A stretch of DNA of 64,000 nt from Rhodovulum sp. MB263 (GTDB lineage Bacteria; Pseudomonadota; Alphaproteobacteria; Rhodobacterales; Rhodobacteraceae), in NCBI RefSeq assembly GCF_002073975.1, contig NZ_CP020384.1, forward strand, positions 3,472,001 through 3,536,000. Direction: 5' to 3'. Positions within the stretch are counted from its first letter, which is position 1. Each line of letters opens with the position of its first letter. Positions 1 through 10,151 of this stretch are shown here, one piece after another. Position numbers and translations under genes: made by a program. The notes beneath the pieces were generated by a model, which was not told the origin of the DNA, made no database searches, and saw nothing but the letters and a program-made list of their open reading frames with translations.

Positions 1-510
1 CTGGCGCAGGCTGTCTTCATTGTCATCGGCCCGACGCTTGAACTCGGTGCCGCCGCATTTGGTGCATTTGCCATCGGCCGGGATCGGCTTGGTCAGGTCG
101 TTATAGACCTCGCCGCAATTGCCGCAGGTCGAGCGCGCGGTAATCCGTGCCACCAGGGCCTCGTCATCGACCCGCATCTCGATCACGGCGTCCAGCTTCT
201 GCCCCATCCGTTCGAGCAGAGCCCCCAGCGCGTCGGCCTGGGCCAGCGTCCGGGGAAACCCGTCGAAGATGAAGCCGCCGCCGGCGTCTTCCGCAAGCTT
301 CTCGGCAATCAGTCCGATAACGATCTCGTCGGTCACCAGTTCGCCGCGATCCATGACCTCGGCCACCTTCCTTCCCATCTCGGTTCCGGAGCTGCGCGCC
401 TCGCGCAGCATGTCGCCGGTGGAAAGCTGGGTCATGCCCCGTTCCTCCACGAGCCGGCGGGCCTGCGTGCCCTTACCGGCTCCGGGGGGGCCCAGAAGGA
501 TGATATTCAT
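1..510 (-). CDS. adk: Adenylate kinase (3' end beyond window)
   Basis: Adenylate kinase interconverts ATP + AMP and 2 ADP in the cytoplasm. The visible 170 residues begin [17 protein letters not shown], the P-loop, followed by the FIFDGFPRT motif near residue 80. The LID domain carries two CxxC pairs (around residues 130-155), so this is the long zinc-binding form. The C-terminus lies off the window. The ATG at 508-510 overlaps the secY stop (ATGA), indicating translational coupling; secY-adk adjacency is the usual spc-operon arrangement. Confidence 0.96.
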   Translation of the reverse strand, partial: MNIILLGPPGAGKGTQARRLVEERGMTQLSTGDMLREARSSGTEMGRKVAEVMDRGELVTDEIVIGLIAEKLAEDAGGGFIFDGFPRTLAQADALGALLERMGQKLDAVIEMRVDDEALVARITARSTCGNCGEVYNDLTKPIPADGKCTKCGGTEFKRRADDNEDSLRQ

Positions 511-1865
511 CTGCGAGCTGTCCCTTTTCTTGCGTTCTTGCGCTTACGCCGAAGTTGCGATTTCTCGATCATCCCCTCGTACTGATGCGCCAGCAGATGG
601 GACTGGACCTGTTGGATCGTGTCCATCGTGACAGAGACCACGATCAGGACGGAGGTGCCGCCGAAATAGAACGGAATGGAAAGCTGCGAGCGCAGGATCT
701 CGGGCAGAAGACAGACGAGCGCCAGATAGGCCGAGCCCAGCACAAGCACCCGGTTGACCACGTAATCGAGATAGTCCTGGGTCCGTTTGCCGGGCCGGAT
801 GCCCGGAATGAAGCCGTTCTGGTTCTTCAGGTTGTCTGCCACATCCTCGGTCTTGAAGGCGACGTTGAACGTGTAGAAATACGTGAAGAACACGATCATG
901 GCCGAGAAGAACAACAGGTAAAGCGGCTGACCCGGGCCGAAATAGGCCAGGATCAACGACATCACCGGCCCGGTCTGACTGCCCGAGAAGGTCGAGATCG
1001 TCGTCGGCAAGAGCAGCAGCGACGAGGCGAAGATCGCCGGGATCACGCCCGCCGGGTTGACCTTGACAGGCAGGTGGCTCGACCCGCCGTCATACATCTT
1101 CATGCCGACCTGACGCCGCGGATACTGGATATGGATCTTGCGCAGCGCCCGCTCCATGAACACCACGAAGGCAATCACCGCGACCACCATGATCAGCACG
1201 CCGACGATGACGCCGGGATGGATCACGCCCGACCGGCCCTGGCTCAGGAACTGGGCCAGTGCCGCAGGCGCCTGGGCAATGATGCCGACGAAGATGATCA
1301 GCGAGATGCCGTTGCCGACGCCGCGGGCAGTGATCTGCTCGCCCAGCCACATCAGGAACATGGTGCCGCCGACAATTGTGATCACGGTCGAGGCACGGAA
1401 GAACCAGCCCGGATCGGTCGCAAGGCTGCCCGCCTCGAGGCTGACCGCCAGACCGTAGGCCTGGAACGCCGCAAGCAGGACGGTGCCATAGCGGGTATAC
1501 TGGTTGATCTTCTTGCGGCCCTGTTCGCCCTCTTTCTTGAGCGCCTCGAGCTGGGGGACCATCGCCGCCAGAAGCTGGACGATGATCGAGGCCGAGATAT
1601 AGGGCATGATCCCCAGAGCGAAGATCCCCATCCGTCCCAGCGCGCCGCCGGTGAACATCGAGAGGATGCCGCCAAGACCGGTCGAGGCGCGCTCCATGAA
1701 GTCGCGAAGCGCCGCCCCGTCAATGCCGGGAACGGGGATGTAGGTGCCAAGCCGGTAGACGATCAGAAGCCCCAGGGTGAACAGGATCCTCTGGCGCAGC
1801 TCGGAGGCCTTGCCGAAGGCCCCCCAGCTCATGTTCGCCGCCATTTGCTCTGCTGCTGATGCCAT
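507..1865 (-). CDS. secY: Preprotein translocase subunit SecY
   Basis: SecY forms the inner-membrane channel of the Sec translocon together with SecE (also in this window) and SecG. The 452-residue product has the family's usual length and about ten hydrophobic segments. It includes the plug-region sequence [13 protein letters not shown] near residue 40, [14 protein letters not shown] in the middle and [11 protein letters not shown] before the last helices, followed by a basic cytosolic tail. The ATG at 1865 has an AGAGG ribosome binding site about 7 nt upstream. It lies between rplO and adk in the spc-type operon. Confidence 0.98.
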   Translation of the reverse strand: MASAAEQMAANMSWGAFGKASELRQRILFTLGLLIVYRLGTYIPVPGIDGAALRDFMERASTGLGGILSMFTGGALGRMGIFALGIMPYISASIIVQLLAAMVPQLEALKKEGEQGRKKINQYTRYGTVLLAAFQAYGLAVSLEAGSLATDPGWFFRASTVITIVGGTMFLMWLGEQITARGVGNGISLIIFVGIIAQAPAALAQFLSQGRSGVIHPGVIVGVLIMVVAVIAFVVFMERALRKIHIQYPRRQVGMKMYDGGSSHLPVKVNPAGVIPAIFASSLLLLPTTISTFSGSQTGPVMSLILAYFGPGQPLYLLFFSAMIVFFTYFYTFNVAFKTEDVADNLKNQNGFIPGIRPGKRTQDYLDYVVNRVLVLGSAYLALVCLLPEILRSQLSIPFYFGGTSVLIVVSVTMDTIQQVQSHLLAHQYEGMIEKSQLRRKRKNARKGTARR

Positions 1866-1886
1866 GCTGAGCCTCTTTCAAGGACA

Positions 1887-1960
1887 GCGCCGCCGGGCCG
1901 TCTTCCGGCTCCGGCGGCGCATTGGAAAACTATGGGAGATTTAAGCGGCGCGGACGCCGC
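1887..1960 (-). other. Two hairpins in the rplO-secY spacer
   Basis: A 10-bp perfect stem (1887-1896 with 1911-1920), extended by a further 4 bp inside, is followed by a second 6-bp GC stem (1945-1950 with 1955-1960). On the minus strand neither is followed by a good T-run (the second has TTAAAT). They may be weak attenuators, processing sites or mRNA-stability structures between rplO and secY. A function is not shown by the sequence. Confidence 0.5.
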
Positions 1961-1983
1961 CCACAATCCCTTAATTCGAAGCC

Positions 1984-2460
1984 TTACGCGGCCTCGGCCG
2001 CGACGGTCGCGACCTTGAGCGAGCCGCCAGCCTTCTCGACCGCCTCGATCGCGGCCTTCGACGCACCGGTGACTTCGATCGAAAGCTTCGAGGTCACCTC
2101 GCCTTTCGCCAACACGCGGACGCCGTCGAGCTTGCGGCGCACCAGGCCCGAAGCGACCAGCGCATCTTCGGTGATCGCAGCCGAGGCGTCGAGTTTGCCC
2201 GCTTCGACGAATTTCTGGATCAGGCCCAGGTTCACCACCGCATAGGCCTTGCGGTTCGGCTTGTTGAAGCCGCGCTTGGGCAGACGTTGGTAGAGCGGCA
2301 TCTGGCCGCCTTCATACCCGTTGATCGCCACACCCGAACGGGATTTCTGACCCTTGATACCGCGACCGGCGGTCTTGCCCTTGCCCGAGCCCGGGCCACG
2401 GCCGACCCGTTTGGCTTTCTTGGCGGCGCCGTCATTGTCGCGCAGTTCATGAAGTTTCAT
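1984..2460 (-). CDS. rplO: 50S ribosomal protein L15
   Basis: L15 is an assembly protein of the large subunit. The 158-residue product begins [12 protein letters not shown] and has the Gly/Lys-rich N-terminal extension ([22 protein letters not shown]) and the GFNKPNRK region typical of bacterial L15. The ATG has GGAGAAG about 5 nt upstream. It is the first gene downstream of the terminator-promoter pair at 2554-2664, so it may head its own unit rplO-secY-adk. Confidence 0.98.
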   Translation of the reverse strand: MKLHELRDNDGAAKKAKRVGRGPGSGKGKTAGRGIKGQKSRSGVAINGYEGGQMPLYQRLPKRGFNKPNRKAYAVVNLGLIQKFVEAGKLDASAAITEDALVASGLVRRKLDGVRVLAKGEVTSKLSIEVTGASKAAIEAVEKAGGSLKVATVAAEAA

Positions 2461-2553
2461 GTCGCTTCTCCTTGGCCGGACGCGCCCCCGAAGCGAGTTG
2501 GGCGGCCACGGCGTTTCTTGACTGTTGAGGCAGCCCTAGAGGGCCACCGGTGG

Positions 2554-2582
2554 CGTATAGACGCCGCGCCCATTGGAAGCAA
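2554..2582 (-). promoter_or_regulatory. Probable sigma-70 promoter for rplO-secY-adk
   Basis: Minus-strand -35 TTGCTT (2582-2577), exactly 17 nt of spacer, then -10 TATACG (2559-2554). It lies about 50 nt downstream of an intrinsic terminator and about 95 nt before the rplO start, where an internal spc promoter would be expected. Pattern match only; no transcript evidence. Confidence 0.65.
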
Positions 2583-2631
2583 GGGATTCGCAAGCCCCCC
2601 TGCCCGGCCCTCGTGCCGCAGGACGGAAACG

Positions 2632-2664
2632 AAAAAGGCGCCGCGGATCTCCGGAGCGCCTTTC
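2632..2664 (-). terminator. Intrinsic terminator after rpmD
   Basis: On the minus strand AAAGGCGC pairs with GCGCCTTT (8 bp, plus an inner CGG/CCG stem), and the 3' arm runs into TTTTTC. It sits 18 nt past the rpmD stop, in the middle of what is usually one spc operon. Confidence 0.75.
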
Positions 2665-2682
2665 TGATCTGCAAGCGGGCGT

Positions 2683-2871
2683 TCAGCCGCGCTCTTCGAT
2701 GATCTCGACCAGGTGCCGGATCTTGGCGACCATGCCGCGGATCGCGGGGGTGTCTTCCAGTTCCCGGGTCTTGTGCATCTTGTTCAGCCCCAGACCGATC
2801 AGGGTCCGGCGCTGGATGTCGGGGCGGCGGATCGGAGAACCGATCTGCTTGACGACGATGGTCTTGGCCAT
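2683..2871 (-). CDS. rpmD: 50S ribosomal protein L30
   Basis: The 62-residue product, beginning [17 protein letters not shown] and containing [21 protein letters not shown], matches the small single-domain bacterial L30. It follows rpsE by 12 nt and is the last gene before the terminator at 2632-2664. Confidence 0.97.
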   Translation of the reverse strand: MAKTIVVKQIGSPIRRPDIQRRTLIGLGLNKMHKTRELEDTPAIRGMVAKIRHLVEIIEERG

Positions 2872-2883
2872 GCTCGGATCTCC

Positions 2884-3447
2884 TTACGCTTCAGCCGCTT
2901 CGGCAACCGGCGCATCATCCTTCTTCAGGATTTCAGCGACCTTCTTGCCACGGCGTTGCGCAACCTGACGCGGCGAGCTTTCGCGGGCAAGCCCGTCCAG
3001 CGTCGCGCGGATCATGTTGTAGGGGTTCTGCGACCCGATCGACTTGGCGACCACGTCCTGCACGCCCAGCATCTCGAACACGGCACGCATCGGACCACCG
3101 GCGATGATCCCGGTCCCTTGCGGGGCGGTACGCATCACCACGCGGCCCGCGCCATGGCGGCCCTCGATATCATGATGCAGGGTGCGGCCTTCCCGCAGCG
3201 GCACGCGCATCAGGCTGCGCTTGGCCTGCTCGGTCGCCTTGCGGATCGCCTCCGGCACTTCCTTGGCCTTGCCCTTGCCGAAGCCGACACGGCCCTTCTG
3301 GTCGCCCACGACCACGAGAGCGGCAAAGCCGAAGCGCTTGCCCCCTTTCACGGTCTTGGACACCCGGTTGATCGCCACGAGACGATCGGCGAATTCCGGG
3401 GTTTCGTCGCGGTCGCGGCGGTCCCGGCGGTGCTCACGTTCTGCCAT
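2884..3447 (-). CDS. rpsE: 30S ribosomal protein S5
   Basis: S5 acts in decoding fidelity on the small subunit. The 187-residue product has an acidic/basic N-terminal extension, then the double-stranded-RNA-binding S5 N-domain ([21 protein letters not shown] near residues 29-50, with [17 protein letters not shown]) and the C-domain ([19 protein letters not shown]). An Ala/Glu-rich tail follows, common in alphaproteobacteria. It lies 11 nt after rplR. Confidence 0.98.
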   Translation of the reverse strand: MAEREHRRDRRDRDETPEFADRLVAINRVSKTVKGGKRFGFAALVVVGDQKGRVGFGKGKAKEVPEAIRKATEQAKRSLMRVPLREGRTLHHDIEGRHGAGRVVMRTAPQGTGIIAGGPMRAVFEMLGVQDVVAKSIGSQNPYNMIRATLDGLARESSPRQVAQRRGKKVAEILKKDDAPVAEAAEA

Positions 3448-3458
3448 ATCTCGTCTCC

Positions 3459-3818
3459 TTAGAACTTCAGGCCGCCTTCACGCGCAGCGTCGGCCAGAGC
3501 CTTGACACTGCCGTGAAAGAGGAAGCCACCACGGTCGAAGTAGCACTCTTCGACACCGGCTTTCTTGGCACGCTCGGCGATCACCGAGCCCACCTTGGCA
3601 GCCGCCTCGACATTGTTCTTGCCGATAACGCCCAGCTCTTTCTCGAGCGTGGAGGCCGCGGCCAGGGTGGTCCCCTGAACGTCGTCGATCAGCTGCACGC
3701 TGATGTTCTTGTTGCTGCGATGAACCGACAGGCGAAGCCGCCCGGCATTCATCTTGCGAAGCTTGTTCCGAACGCGCAGGCGGCGTTTCAGGAACAGGTG
3801 TCTTTTGCTGTTTGCCAT
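3459..3818 (-). CDS. rplR: 50S ribosomal protein L18
   Basis: L18 binds 5S rRNA. The start is set at the ATG at 3818, giving 119 residues ([20 protein letters not shown]), the family's normal length. The frame stays open upstream to 3914 but that part is inside rplF and does not resemble L18. Conserved features include [18 protein letters not shown] and the C-terminal [24 protein letters not shown]. It lies 11 nt after rplF. Confidence 0.97.
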   Translation of the reverse strand: MANSKRHLFLKRRLRVRNKLRKMNAGRLRLSVHRSNKNISVQLIDDVQGTTLAAASTLEKELGVIGKNNVEAAAKVGSVIAERAKKAGVEECYFDRGGFLFHGSVKALADAAREGGLKF

Positions 3819-3829
3819 CTGTCGCGCCC

Positions 3830-4363
3830 TTACTTCTTCTTGCCTTCCTTGCGGAAGATGAACTCGCCCTTGTAGCGGATGCCCTTGCCCTTGTAGGGCT
3901 CGGGACCGCGCCATTCGCGGATGTTCGCGGCAACCTGCCCGACCTGTTGCTGGTCGATGCCTTCCACCACGATCTCGGTCGGTTTCGGGGCCGTCACGGT
4001 GACGCCCTGAGGGACCTCGAAGTTGACATCATGCGAATAGCCGAGGTTCAGCTTGAGTACGTTGCCCTGCATCGCAGCACGATAGCCCACACCCTGGATC
4101 TCAAGCTCGCGCTTGAACCCTTCGCTCACCCCCTTGACGAGGTTCGCGACCATGCTGCGGGACATGCCCCATTGCTGCCGGGCACGCTTGGACGTGCCCC
4201 GCGGGGTGATGCTGACGGCATTATCCTCGACCGTGATGGTGACATCGTCGGTCGCGGTGAAGTTCCGGGTGCCCTTGGGCCCCTTGACTTCGACGGTCTG
4301 GCCGGAGACGGATGCCGAAACACCCGACGGCAACTCGACCGGTTTCTTACCAATACGAGACAT
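3830..4363 (-). CDS. rplF: 50S ribosomal protein L6
   Basis: The 177-residue protein begins [15 protein letters not shown] and has the two L6 repeats. The C-terminal signature [18 protein letters not shown] contacts 23S rRNA near the sarcin-ricin loop. It lies 11 nt after rpsH in the spc-type gene order. Confidence 0.98.
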   Translation of the reverse strand: MSRIGKKPVELPSGVSASVSGQTVEVKGPKGTRNFTATDDVTITVEDNAVSITPRGTSKRARQQWGMSRSMVANLVKGVSEGFKRELEIQGVGYRAAMQGNVLKLNLGYSHDVNFEVPQGVTVTAPKPTEIVVEGIDQQQVGQVAANIREWRGPEPYKGKGIRYKGEFIFRKEGKKK

Positions 4364-4374
4364 TGCCTTCCTCC

Positions 4375-4773
4375 TCAGAACACCGTGCAGAGCACTTCGC
4401 CGCCGACATTCGCCGACCGCGCAGCCGCATCCGACATCACGCCCTTGGACGTCGACACGATCGAGACACCCAGACCCTGGCGCACCGAGGGCAGGTCCTT
4501 CACGCTCATGTAGACACGACGGCCGGGGGTCGAGACGCGCTTGACTTCGCGAATGACCGGCTGGCCTTCATAGTATTTCAGGCTGACCTCGAGCTCGGGC
4601 AGGCCGGTCTTGCCGGTCGTGGCCTCGTAGCCGCGGATGTAGCCTTCATTTTTCAGCACGTCGAGCACCCAGGCACGAAGCTTGGAGGCGGGCGTACGCA
4701 CCGTCGATTTCCCCCGCATCTGCGCGTTGCGGATGCGGGTCAGCATATCGCCGAGAGGATCGTTCACAGACAT
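4375..4773 (-). CDS. rpsH: 30S ribosomal protein S8
   Basis: The 132-residue S8 begins [21 protein letters not shown] and carries the C-terminal signature [25 protein letters not shown]8 binds central-domain 16S rRNA; in E. coli it is the translational repressor of the spc operon. No repressor-site mimic was identified here. It lies 12 nt after rpsN. Confidence 0.98.
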   Translation of the reverse strand: MSVNDPLGDMLTRIRNAQMRGKSTVRTPASKLRAWVLDVLKNEGYIRGYEATTGKTGLPELEVSLKYYEGQPVIREVKRVSTPGRRVYMSVKDLPSVRQGLGVSIVSTSKGVMSDAAARSANVGGEVLCTVF

Positions 4774-4785
4774 CTCTTCCCCTCC

Positions 4786-5091
4786 TTACCAGCTCGACTT
4801 CACCATGCCGGGGATCTGGCCCATCGAGCCCAGATCGCGCAGCATGATCCGCGAGATTTTCAACTTGCGGTAATAGGCGTGCGGACGCCCGGTCAGCTGG
4901 CACCGGTTGTGCAGCCGGGTGGCCGATGAGTTGCGCGGCAGCTTGGCAAGCTTGAGGCGCGCCTTGAACCGCTCTTCCATCGGAAGATCCTCGTTGGTGG
5001 CGATCTCTTTCAGCTTCGCGCGCTTGGCCGCATATTTTTCGACCAGGCGCTGACGCTTGAGTTCGCGCTCAACCATAGATTTCTTAGCCAT
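4786..5091 (-). CDS. rpsN: 30S ribosomal protein S14 (zinc-free form)
   Basis: The 101-residue product ([25 protein letters not shown]) is the long S14 lacking the CxxC zinc motifs. The C-terminal [20 protein letters not shown] signature is present. It is placed 21 nt after rplE, as in E. coli and most proteobacteria. Confidence 0.97.
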   Translation of the reverse strand: MAKKSMVERELKRQRLVEKYAAKRAKLKEIATNEDLPMEERFKARLKLAKLPRNSSATRLHNRCQLTGRPHAYYRKLKISRIMLRDLGSMGQIPGMVKSSW

Positions 5092-5112
5092 GTAGTGTTC
5101 TCCCTCCCGCGA

Positions 5113-5668
<556 letters not shown>

Positions 5669-5676
<8 letters not shown>

Positions 5677-5983
5677 CGATCACTTCCCCCGATTTCTTGG
5701 CAAAGCGAACCTTCTTGCCGTCTTCCACGCGGAAGCCGACGCGGGTCGGACCACCTTCCTTGGGATCGACGATGGCGAGATTCGACAGGTCCATCGGCAT
5801 GGCTTTCGGCACGCGACCGCCCTGGCTCGTCTGGGTCTGGCGCTGATGACGCACCGCCATGTTCAGCCCCTCGACCACGGCCTTGCCGGTCTTGGGATCG
5901 ACCGAGAGGATGGTCCCTTCGCGGCCCTTGTCCTTGCCCGCGAGCGCGACGACCTTGTCGCCCTTCTTCAGCTTGGCAGCCAT
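5669..5983 (-). CDS. rplX: 50S ribosomal protein L24
   Basis: The 104-residue L24 begins [20 protein letters not shown], the KOW motif that starts 23S assembly. The ATG at 5981-5983 overlaps the rplN stop as ATGA, which decides this start over longer open-frame readings inside rplN. Its stop lies within the first codons of rplE. Confidence 0.97.
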
Positions 5984-6351
5984 CAGAGCACCTCCGGAGC
6001 CAGCGAGATGATCTTCATGAAGCTCTTGGCACGAAGCTCGCGCACGACAGGCCCGAAGATCCGGGTTCCGACGGGCTCGTTGTTGTTGTTGAGGATGACG
6101 GCGGCATTGCGATCGAAACGGATCGCAGTACCGTCTTCGCGACGGACTTCCTTGGCGGTCCGCACGACGACAGCCTTGCGGACATCGCCTTTCTTGACGC
6201 GGCCACGCGGAATGGCTTCCTTCACAGAGACGACGATAATGTCGCCGACAGAAGCGTATTTCCGCTTGGACCCGCCGAGGACCTTGATGCACTGAACCCG
6301 GCGCGCGCCGGAGTTGTCAGCGACATCCAGATTGGTCTGCATCTGGATCAT
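5983..6351 (-). CDS. rplN: 50S ribosomal protein L14
   Basis: The 122-residue protein begins [27 protein letters not shown], the L14 signature, and ends [23 protein letters not shown]. It is the most conserved protein of this gene set. It lies 64 nt after rpsQ and overlaps rplX by 1 nt. Confidence 0.98.
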   Translation of the reverse strand: MIQMQTNLDVADNSGARRVQCIKVLGGSKRKYASVGDIIVVSVKEAIPRGRVKKGDVRKAVVVRTAKEVRREDGTAIRFDRNAAVILNNNNEPVGTRIFGPVVRELRAKSFMKIISLAPEVL

Positions 6352-6415
6352 TGGGTTACTCCCGACCTTTGGGACCAGGTCCCAGGGTTTCGCTCAAACC
6401 GGAAGACGGTACAGG

Positions 6416-6646
6416 TCAGGCCTGCACCACCTCCCAGCGTTTCGTCTTCGACTTCGGCGCGCATTCCTGAATGCGGACGCGGTCGCCCACCTTGAAGGTG
6501 TTGTTCTCGTCGTGAGCCCGGTATTTCTTGGACTTACGAATGGTCTTCTTCAGCACGGGGTGCGTGAAGCGGCGCTCGACCAGAACGGTGACGGTCTGAT
6601 CGTTCAGATCGCTGGTCACGGTGCCTTGCAGGATACGTTTGGGCAT
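6416..6646 (-). CDS. rpsQ: 30S ribosomal protein S17
   Basis: The 76-residue protein ([21 protein letters not shown]) has the OB-fold S17 sequence, with [22 protein letters not shown] and the [19 protein letters not shown]-terminus. It binds 16S rRNA early in 30S assembly. It lies 14 nt after rpmC. Confidence 0.97.
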   Translation of the reverse strand: MPKRILQGTVTSDLNDQTVTVLVERRFTHPVLKKTIRKSKKYRAHDENNTFKVGDRVRIQECAPKSKTKRWEVVQA

Positions 6647-6660
6647 CTGTCAGGCTCCCC

Positions 6661-6861
6661 TTATTCCGACGCCTTGGCGGCTTTTTCGTTCAGCACCGTC
6701 TTCACACGGGCGACGTCACGACGGACTTCGCGCATGCGGGCGGTGTTCTCGAGCGCATTCGTGGCCTGCTGGAAGCGCAGGTTGAAGGCCTCTTTCTTCA
6801 GGCTCGCCAGCGCGTCGCGCAGCTGGTCGGGCGTCTTGTCTCGCAGTTCCTGGGCGTTCAT
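6661..6861 (-). CDS. rpmC: 50S ribosomal protein L29
   Basis: The 66-residue two-helix protein begins [21 protein letters not shown] and includes [29 protein letters not shown]. The ATG at 6861 is preceded by AAAGGACG. An in-frame upstream extension to 6918 does not match the family. It is the first gene after the terminator that follows rplP, so it may start a separate transcript. Confidence 0.96.
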   Translation of the reverse strand: MNAQELRDKTPDQLRDALASLKKEAFNLRFQQATNALENTARMREVRRDVARVKTVLNEKAAKASE

Positions 6862-6952
6862 CGCCTTTTTCGTCCTTTCAACATCAACGGAGGGCCCCAA
6901 GCCTCTCGCGAGGGTCACCCTGATTCCGATGGAGGTTAGCGGATGAGAGGCC

Positions 6953-6981
6953 CCCTTAAGCCCCTAACCCGAATAAAGCAA
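6953..6981 (-). promoter_or_regulatory. Possible promoter for rpmC onward
   Basis: Minus-strand TTGCTT (6981-6976) followed after 17 nt by TAAGGG (6958-6953). The -35 equals that of the rplO promoter but the -10 is poor. It is supported mainly by its position between a terminator and rpmC. Confidence 0.3.
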
Positions 6982-7030
6982 GCCCCGATCGCATCCGCCC
7001 GGCCGGGCGTCGCGTCGGGAACCATCGGAA

Positions 7031-7060
7031 AGAAAAGGCCCCCGCCTTGGCGCGGGGGCC
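7031..7060 (-). terminator. Intrinsic terminator after rplP
   Basis: A 9-bp perfect GC stem (7037-7045 with 7052-7060) is followed on the minus strand by TTTTCTTT. It lies 24 nt past the rplP stop, inside the S10/spc cluster. Confidence 0.8.
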
Positions 7061-7084
7061 GCTCGTGAGTTCAGGCGACCGGAA

Positions 7085-7498
7085 TTACCAGTCTTCGCGT
7101 TCGACGATCCGGGTCTTGATCGGCAGCTTCATCGCCGCCAGACGCAGCGCCTCGCGGGCGATGGTCTCGTTGACACCGTCGATCTCGAACATGATCCGGC
7201 CGGGCTTGATCTTGGCGGCCCAGAAATCGACCGAGCCTTTCCCTTTACCCATCCGAACCTCGGTCGGTTTCGACGAGACGGGGGTGTCGGGGAAGATCCG
7301 GATCCAGACCCGGCCCTGACGTTTCATGTGGCGGGTCAGGGCGCGGCGGGCAGCCTCGATCTGACGCGCGGTCACTCGCTCGGGCTCGGTCGCCTTCAGG
7401 CCGAAATGGCCGAAGTTGAGCTCGAATCCGCCTTTTGCCTGGCCGTGAATCCGGCCCTTGTGCATCTTGCGGAATTTCGTGCGCTTGGGTTGCAGCAT
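7085..7498 (-). CDS. rplP: 50S ribosomal protein L16
   Basis: The 137-residue L16 begins [19 protein letters not shown] and has the [26 protein letters not shown] signature. L16 organises the A-site side of the peptidyl-transferase centre. It follows rpsC by 19 nt and is followed by a strong intrinsic terminator. Confidence 0.98.
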   Translation of the reverse strand: MLQPKRTKFRKMHKGRIHGQAKGGFELNFGHFGLKATEPERVTARQIEAARRALTRHMKRQGRVWIRIFPDTPVSSKPTEVRMGKGKGSVDFWAAKIKPGRIMFEIDGVNETIAREALRLAAMKLPIKTRIVEREDW

Positions 7499-7517
7499 CT
7501 CTGTTCTCCTTCAGGGC

Positions 7518-8222
7518 TCAGCGGCGCGGACGGGACGGGCCGCTCCCGCCCTCCTGGAGCTCTGCCTGGCGACGGTCACGGGCACTGGGATCGTGCTCCA
7601 TGATCTCGCCTTTGAAGATCCAGACCTTGATGCCGATGATGCCGTAGGGCGTCGTGGCTTCGGCGGTGGCATAGTCGATGTCGGCGCGCAGCGTGTGCAG
7701 CGGCACCCGGCCTTCGCGATACCATTCCGTCCGGGCGATCTCGGCGCCGCCGAGGCGGCCCGACACGTTGACCCGGATACCCAGCGCACCCATGCGCATG
7801 GCGTTCTGCACCGAGCGCTTCATCGCGCGGCGGAAGCTGACCCGGCGTTCCAGCTGCTGGGCAATCGATTCCGCCACCAGCTGGCCGTCGAGCTCGGGCT
7901 TGCGGACCTCGACGATGTTGAGATGCAGCTCGCTCTTGGTCATGTTGGCAAGCTTCTTACGCAGCGTCTCGATATCCGCGCCCTTCTTGCCGATGATCAC
8001 GCCCGGACGCGCCGTGTGGATCGTCACCCGGCATTTCTTGTGCGGACGCTCGATGATGATGCGGCTCACGCCGGCCTGCTTGCACTCGGCGCGGATGAAT
8101 TCGCGCATCCGGACGTCTTCCAGCAGAAGATCGCCGTAATCCTTGGTGTCGGCGTACCAGCGGCTGTCCCAGGTCCGGTTGACCTGGAGGCGCATGCCGA
8201 TCGGATTGACCTTGTGACCCAT
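7518..8222 (-). CDS. rpsC: 30S ribosomal protein S3
   Basis: The 234-residue product starts [20 protein letters not shown] and has the KH-domain GXXG loop in [20 protein letters not shown]. The C-terminal domain includes [31 protein letters not shown]. The ATG at 8222 shares one base with the rplV stop (TAATG). Longer readings upstream lie inside rplV. S3 lines the mRNA entry channel. Confidence 0.98.
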   Translation of the reverse strand: MGHKVNPIGMRLQVNRTWDSRWYADTKDYGDLLLEDVRMREFIRAECKQAGVSRIIIERPHKKCRVTIHTARPGVIIGKKGADIETLRKKLANMTKSELHLNIVEVRKPELDGQLVAESIAQQLERRVSFRRAMKRSVQNAMRMGALGIRVNVSGRLGGAEIARTEWYREGRVPLHTLRADIDYATAEATTPYGIIGIKVWIFKGEIMEHDPSARDRRQAELQEGGSGPSRPRR

Positions 8223-8602
8223 TAGGCTTGCTCCTCGACCTGGCGGACCTTGATGGTGAGTTCGGAGAACGGCTTCATGATCTTGCCGAACCGGCCACGG
8301 GCGCGCGGACGACCGCGCTTCAGCGTCAGGTTCTTGCCAACATAGGCTTCGGCCACGATCAGCTCGTCGATGTCGAGACGGTGATTGAACTCGGCATTGG
8401 CGATGGCCGACTGAAGGCACTTCTTCACGTCTTCGGCGATCCGCTTCTTCGAGAAGGTCAGATCGGCCAGGGCGCGATCGACCTTCTTGCCACGGATCAT
8501 GGCAGCGACCAGATTCAGTTTCTGGGGCGAAGTCCGAAGCATGCGCACCTTGGCCATGGCTTCGTTATCGGCCACGCGGCGGGGGTTCTTTGCCTTGCCC
8601 AT
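8222..8602 (-). CDS. rplV: 50S ribosomal protein L22
   Basis: The 126-residue L22 contains [34 protein letters not shown] and the C-terminal [24 protein letters not shown] beta-hairpin that reaches into the exit tunnel. It overlaps the rpsC start by 1 nt and follows rpsS by 5 nt. Confidence 0.98.
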   Translation of the reverse strand: MGKAKNPRRVADNEAMAKVRMLRTSPQKLNLVAAMIRGKKVDRALADLTFSKKRIAEDVKKCLQSAIANAEFNHRLDIDELIVAEAYVGKNLTLKRGRPRARGRFGKIMKPFSELTIKVRQVEEQA

Positions 8603-8607
8603 GACGC

Positions 8608-8886
8608 TTACCTCTTCTTCGCTTTTTTGTCGGCCGCGTGACCGTAATAGGTCCGGGTCGGCGAGTATTCACCGAATTTCTGGCCGATCATATCTTCGCT
8701 CACCAGCACCGGGATGTGCTTGTGACCGTTATAGACGCCAAAGGTGAGCCCCACGAACTGAGGCAGGATCGTCGAACGGCGCGACCAGATCTTGATGACC
8801 TCGTTGCGGCTCGATTCGCGGGCTTTCTCGGCCTTCTTGAGGACATAAGAGTCGACGAAGGGGCCTTTCCAGACAGAACGAGACAT
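8608..8886 (-). CDS. rpsS: 30S ribosomal protein S19
   Basis: The 92-residue S19 begins [22 protein letters not shown] and contains [30 protein letters not shown] and [17 protein letters not shown]. With S13 it forms the head of the 30S subunit. It lies 3 nt after rplB. Confidence 0.98.
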   Translation of the reverse strand: MSRSVWKGPFVDSYVLKKAEKARESSRNEVIKIWSRRSTILPQFVGLTFGVYNGHKHIPVLVSEDMIGQKFGEYSPTRTYYGHAADKKAKKR

Positions 8887-8889
8887 GGC

Positions 8890-9729
8890 TTAGCGACCCT
8901 TCTTGCGCGCGTGACGGGACCGGAGAATGTACTTGTCGGTCGTCTTGTTGCGGCGCGTTTTGGCGCCTTTGGTCGGCTTGCCCCAGGGGGTCACCGGGTG
9001 ACGGCCGCCCGAAGTCCGGCCTTCACCGCCGCCATGGGGGTGGTCGATCGGGTTCATCACGACACCGCGGACCGAGGGACGCTTGCCGAGATGGCGGTTG
9101 CGGCCGGCCTTGCCGATGTTCTGGTTCGAATTGTCGGGGTTCGACACGGCACCGACGGTGGCCATGCATTCCTGACGAACCATGCGCAGCTCGCCCGAGG
9201 ACAGGCGGATCTGGGCATAGCCGCCGTCACGGCCGACGAACTGGGCATAGGTGCCCGCGGCGCGCGCGATCTGACCACCCTTGCCGGGCTTCAGCTCGAC
9301 ATTGTGGACGATCGTGCCGATCGGCAGGCCGGTGAAGGGCATCGCGTTGCCGGGCTTCACGTCGGCTTTCTTAGAGGCCACGACCTTGTCACCCACGGCC
9401 AGGCGCTGCGGCGCCAGGATATAGGCCAGCTCGCCATCCTCGTAGCGGATCAGGGCGATGAAGGCGGTCCGGTTCGGATCGTATTCGATCCGTTCGACGG
9501 TACCGGCCACATCCAGCTTGGTCCGTTTGAAGTCAACGATGCGGTAGAGGCGTTTCGCCCCGCCGCCCCGGCGGCGTGCCGTGATCCGCCCGGCATTGTT
9601 CCGGCCGCCCGATTTGGTCAGACCCACGGTAAGGGTTTTGACAGGGCGTCCTTTCCAAAGCTCGGAACGGTCGATCAGAACCAGCCCACGCTGGCCCGGC
9701 GTCGTCGGCTTGTACGACTTGAGTGCCAT
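8890..9729 (-). CDS. rplB: 50S ribosomal protein L2
   Basis: The 279-residue L2 ([18 protein letters not shown]) contains [22 protein letters not shown] and the highly conserved [36 protein letters not shown], including the histidine important for peptidyl-transferase activity. It starts about 75 nt downstream of a strong terminator-like hairpin, so it must be reached by read-through or a promoter not recognised here. Confidence 0.98.
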   Translation of the reverse strand: MALKSYKPTTPGQRGLVLIDRSELWKGRPVKTLTVGLTKSGGRNNAGRITARRRGGGAKRLYRIVDFKRTKLDVAGTVERIEYDPNRTAFIALIRYEDGELAYILAPQRLAVGDKVVASKKADVKPGNAMPFTGLPIGTIVHNVELKPGKGGQIARAAGTYAQFVGRDGGYAQIRLSSGELRMVRQECMATVGAVSNPDNSNQNIGKAGRNRHLGKRPSVRGVVMNPIDHPHGGGEGRTSGGRHPVTPWGKPTKGAKTRRNKTTDKYILRSRHARKKGR

Positions 9730-9804
9730 GCTTTCTGTCTTCCGTCAGCTTCGGACCTGAATGGTCCGGTTGTCGTCAGGGATCCGAGGACCCCGCCTTG
9801 GTGG

Positions 9805-9836
9805 AAAAAATCCGGCCCCGGTCGAAGCCGGGGCCG
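9805..9836 (-). terminator. Intrinsic terminator / attenuator after rplW
   Basis: A 9-bp perfect stem (9813-9821 with 9828-9836) is followed on the minus strand by GATTTTTT. It lies 18 nt past the rplW stop and 75 nt before the rplB start. No promoter is evident in the remaining spacer, so partial read-through (attenuation) is the simplest reading. Confidence 0.75.
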
Positions 9837-9854
9837 AAGATTCGCAGCCTTCTA

Positions 9855-10151
9855 TCAGAGACCGGTGGTCACGTCGATAGTGTTCCCCTCCTCGAGGGTC
9901 ACATAGGCCTTCTTGACGTTCTTGCGGCGACCGAGGATCCCCTTGAACCGCTTGACCTTGCCCTTGGTGATGGTGGTGTTGACGGCCTTCACCTTGACAC
10001 CGAAGAGGCCTTCGACAGCCTCCTTGATCTCGGGCTTGTTCGCATCCATCGCCACTTCGAAGACCACGGCATTGGCCTCGGAGGCCATCGTCGCCTTCTC
10101 GGTGATGATCGGCTTGCGGATCACGTCGTAATGTTCGGGCTTCACGCTCAT
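9855..10151 (-). CDS. rplW: 50S ribosomal protein L23
   Basis: The 98-residue L23 begins [33 protein letters not shown] and includes [21 protein letters not shown]. It sits at the tunnel exit and docks SRP and trigger factor. Its ATG overlaps the rplD stop (ATGA). Confidence 0.97.
   Translation of the reverse strand: MSVKPEHYDVIRKPIITEKATMASEANAVVFEVAMDANKPEIKEAVEGLFGVKVKAVNTTITKGKVKRFKGILGRRKNVKKAYVTLEEGNTIDVTTGL

Noticed and set aside
555-1859. Long plus-strand frames opposite secY, and similar ones opposite fusA, rpoB, both tuf genes, parC, pckA and uvrC
   Set aside because: All mirror well-identified genes and reflect GC3 bias; none has a ribosome binding site or recognisable domain.
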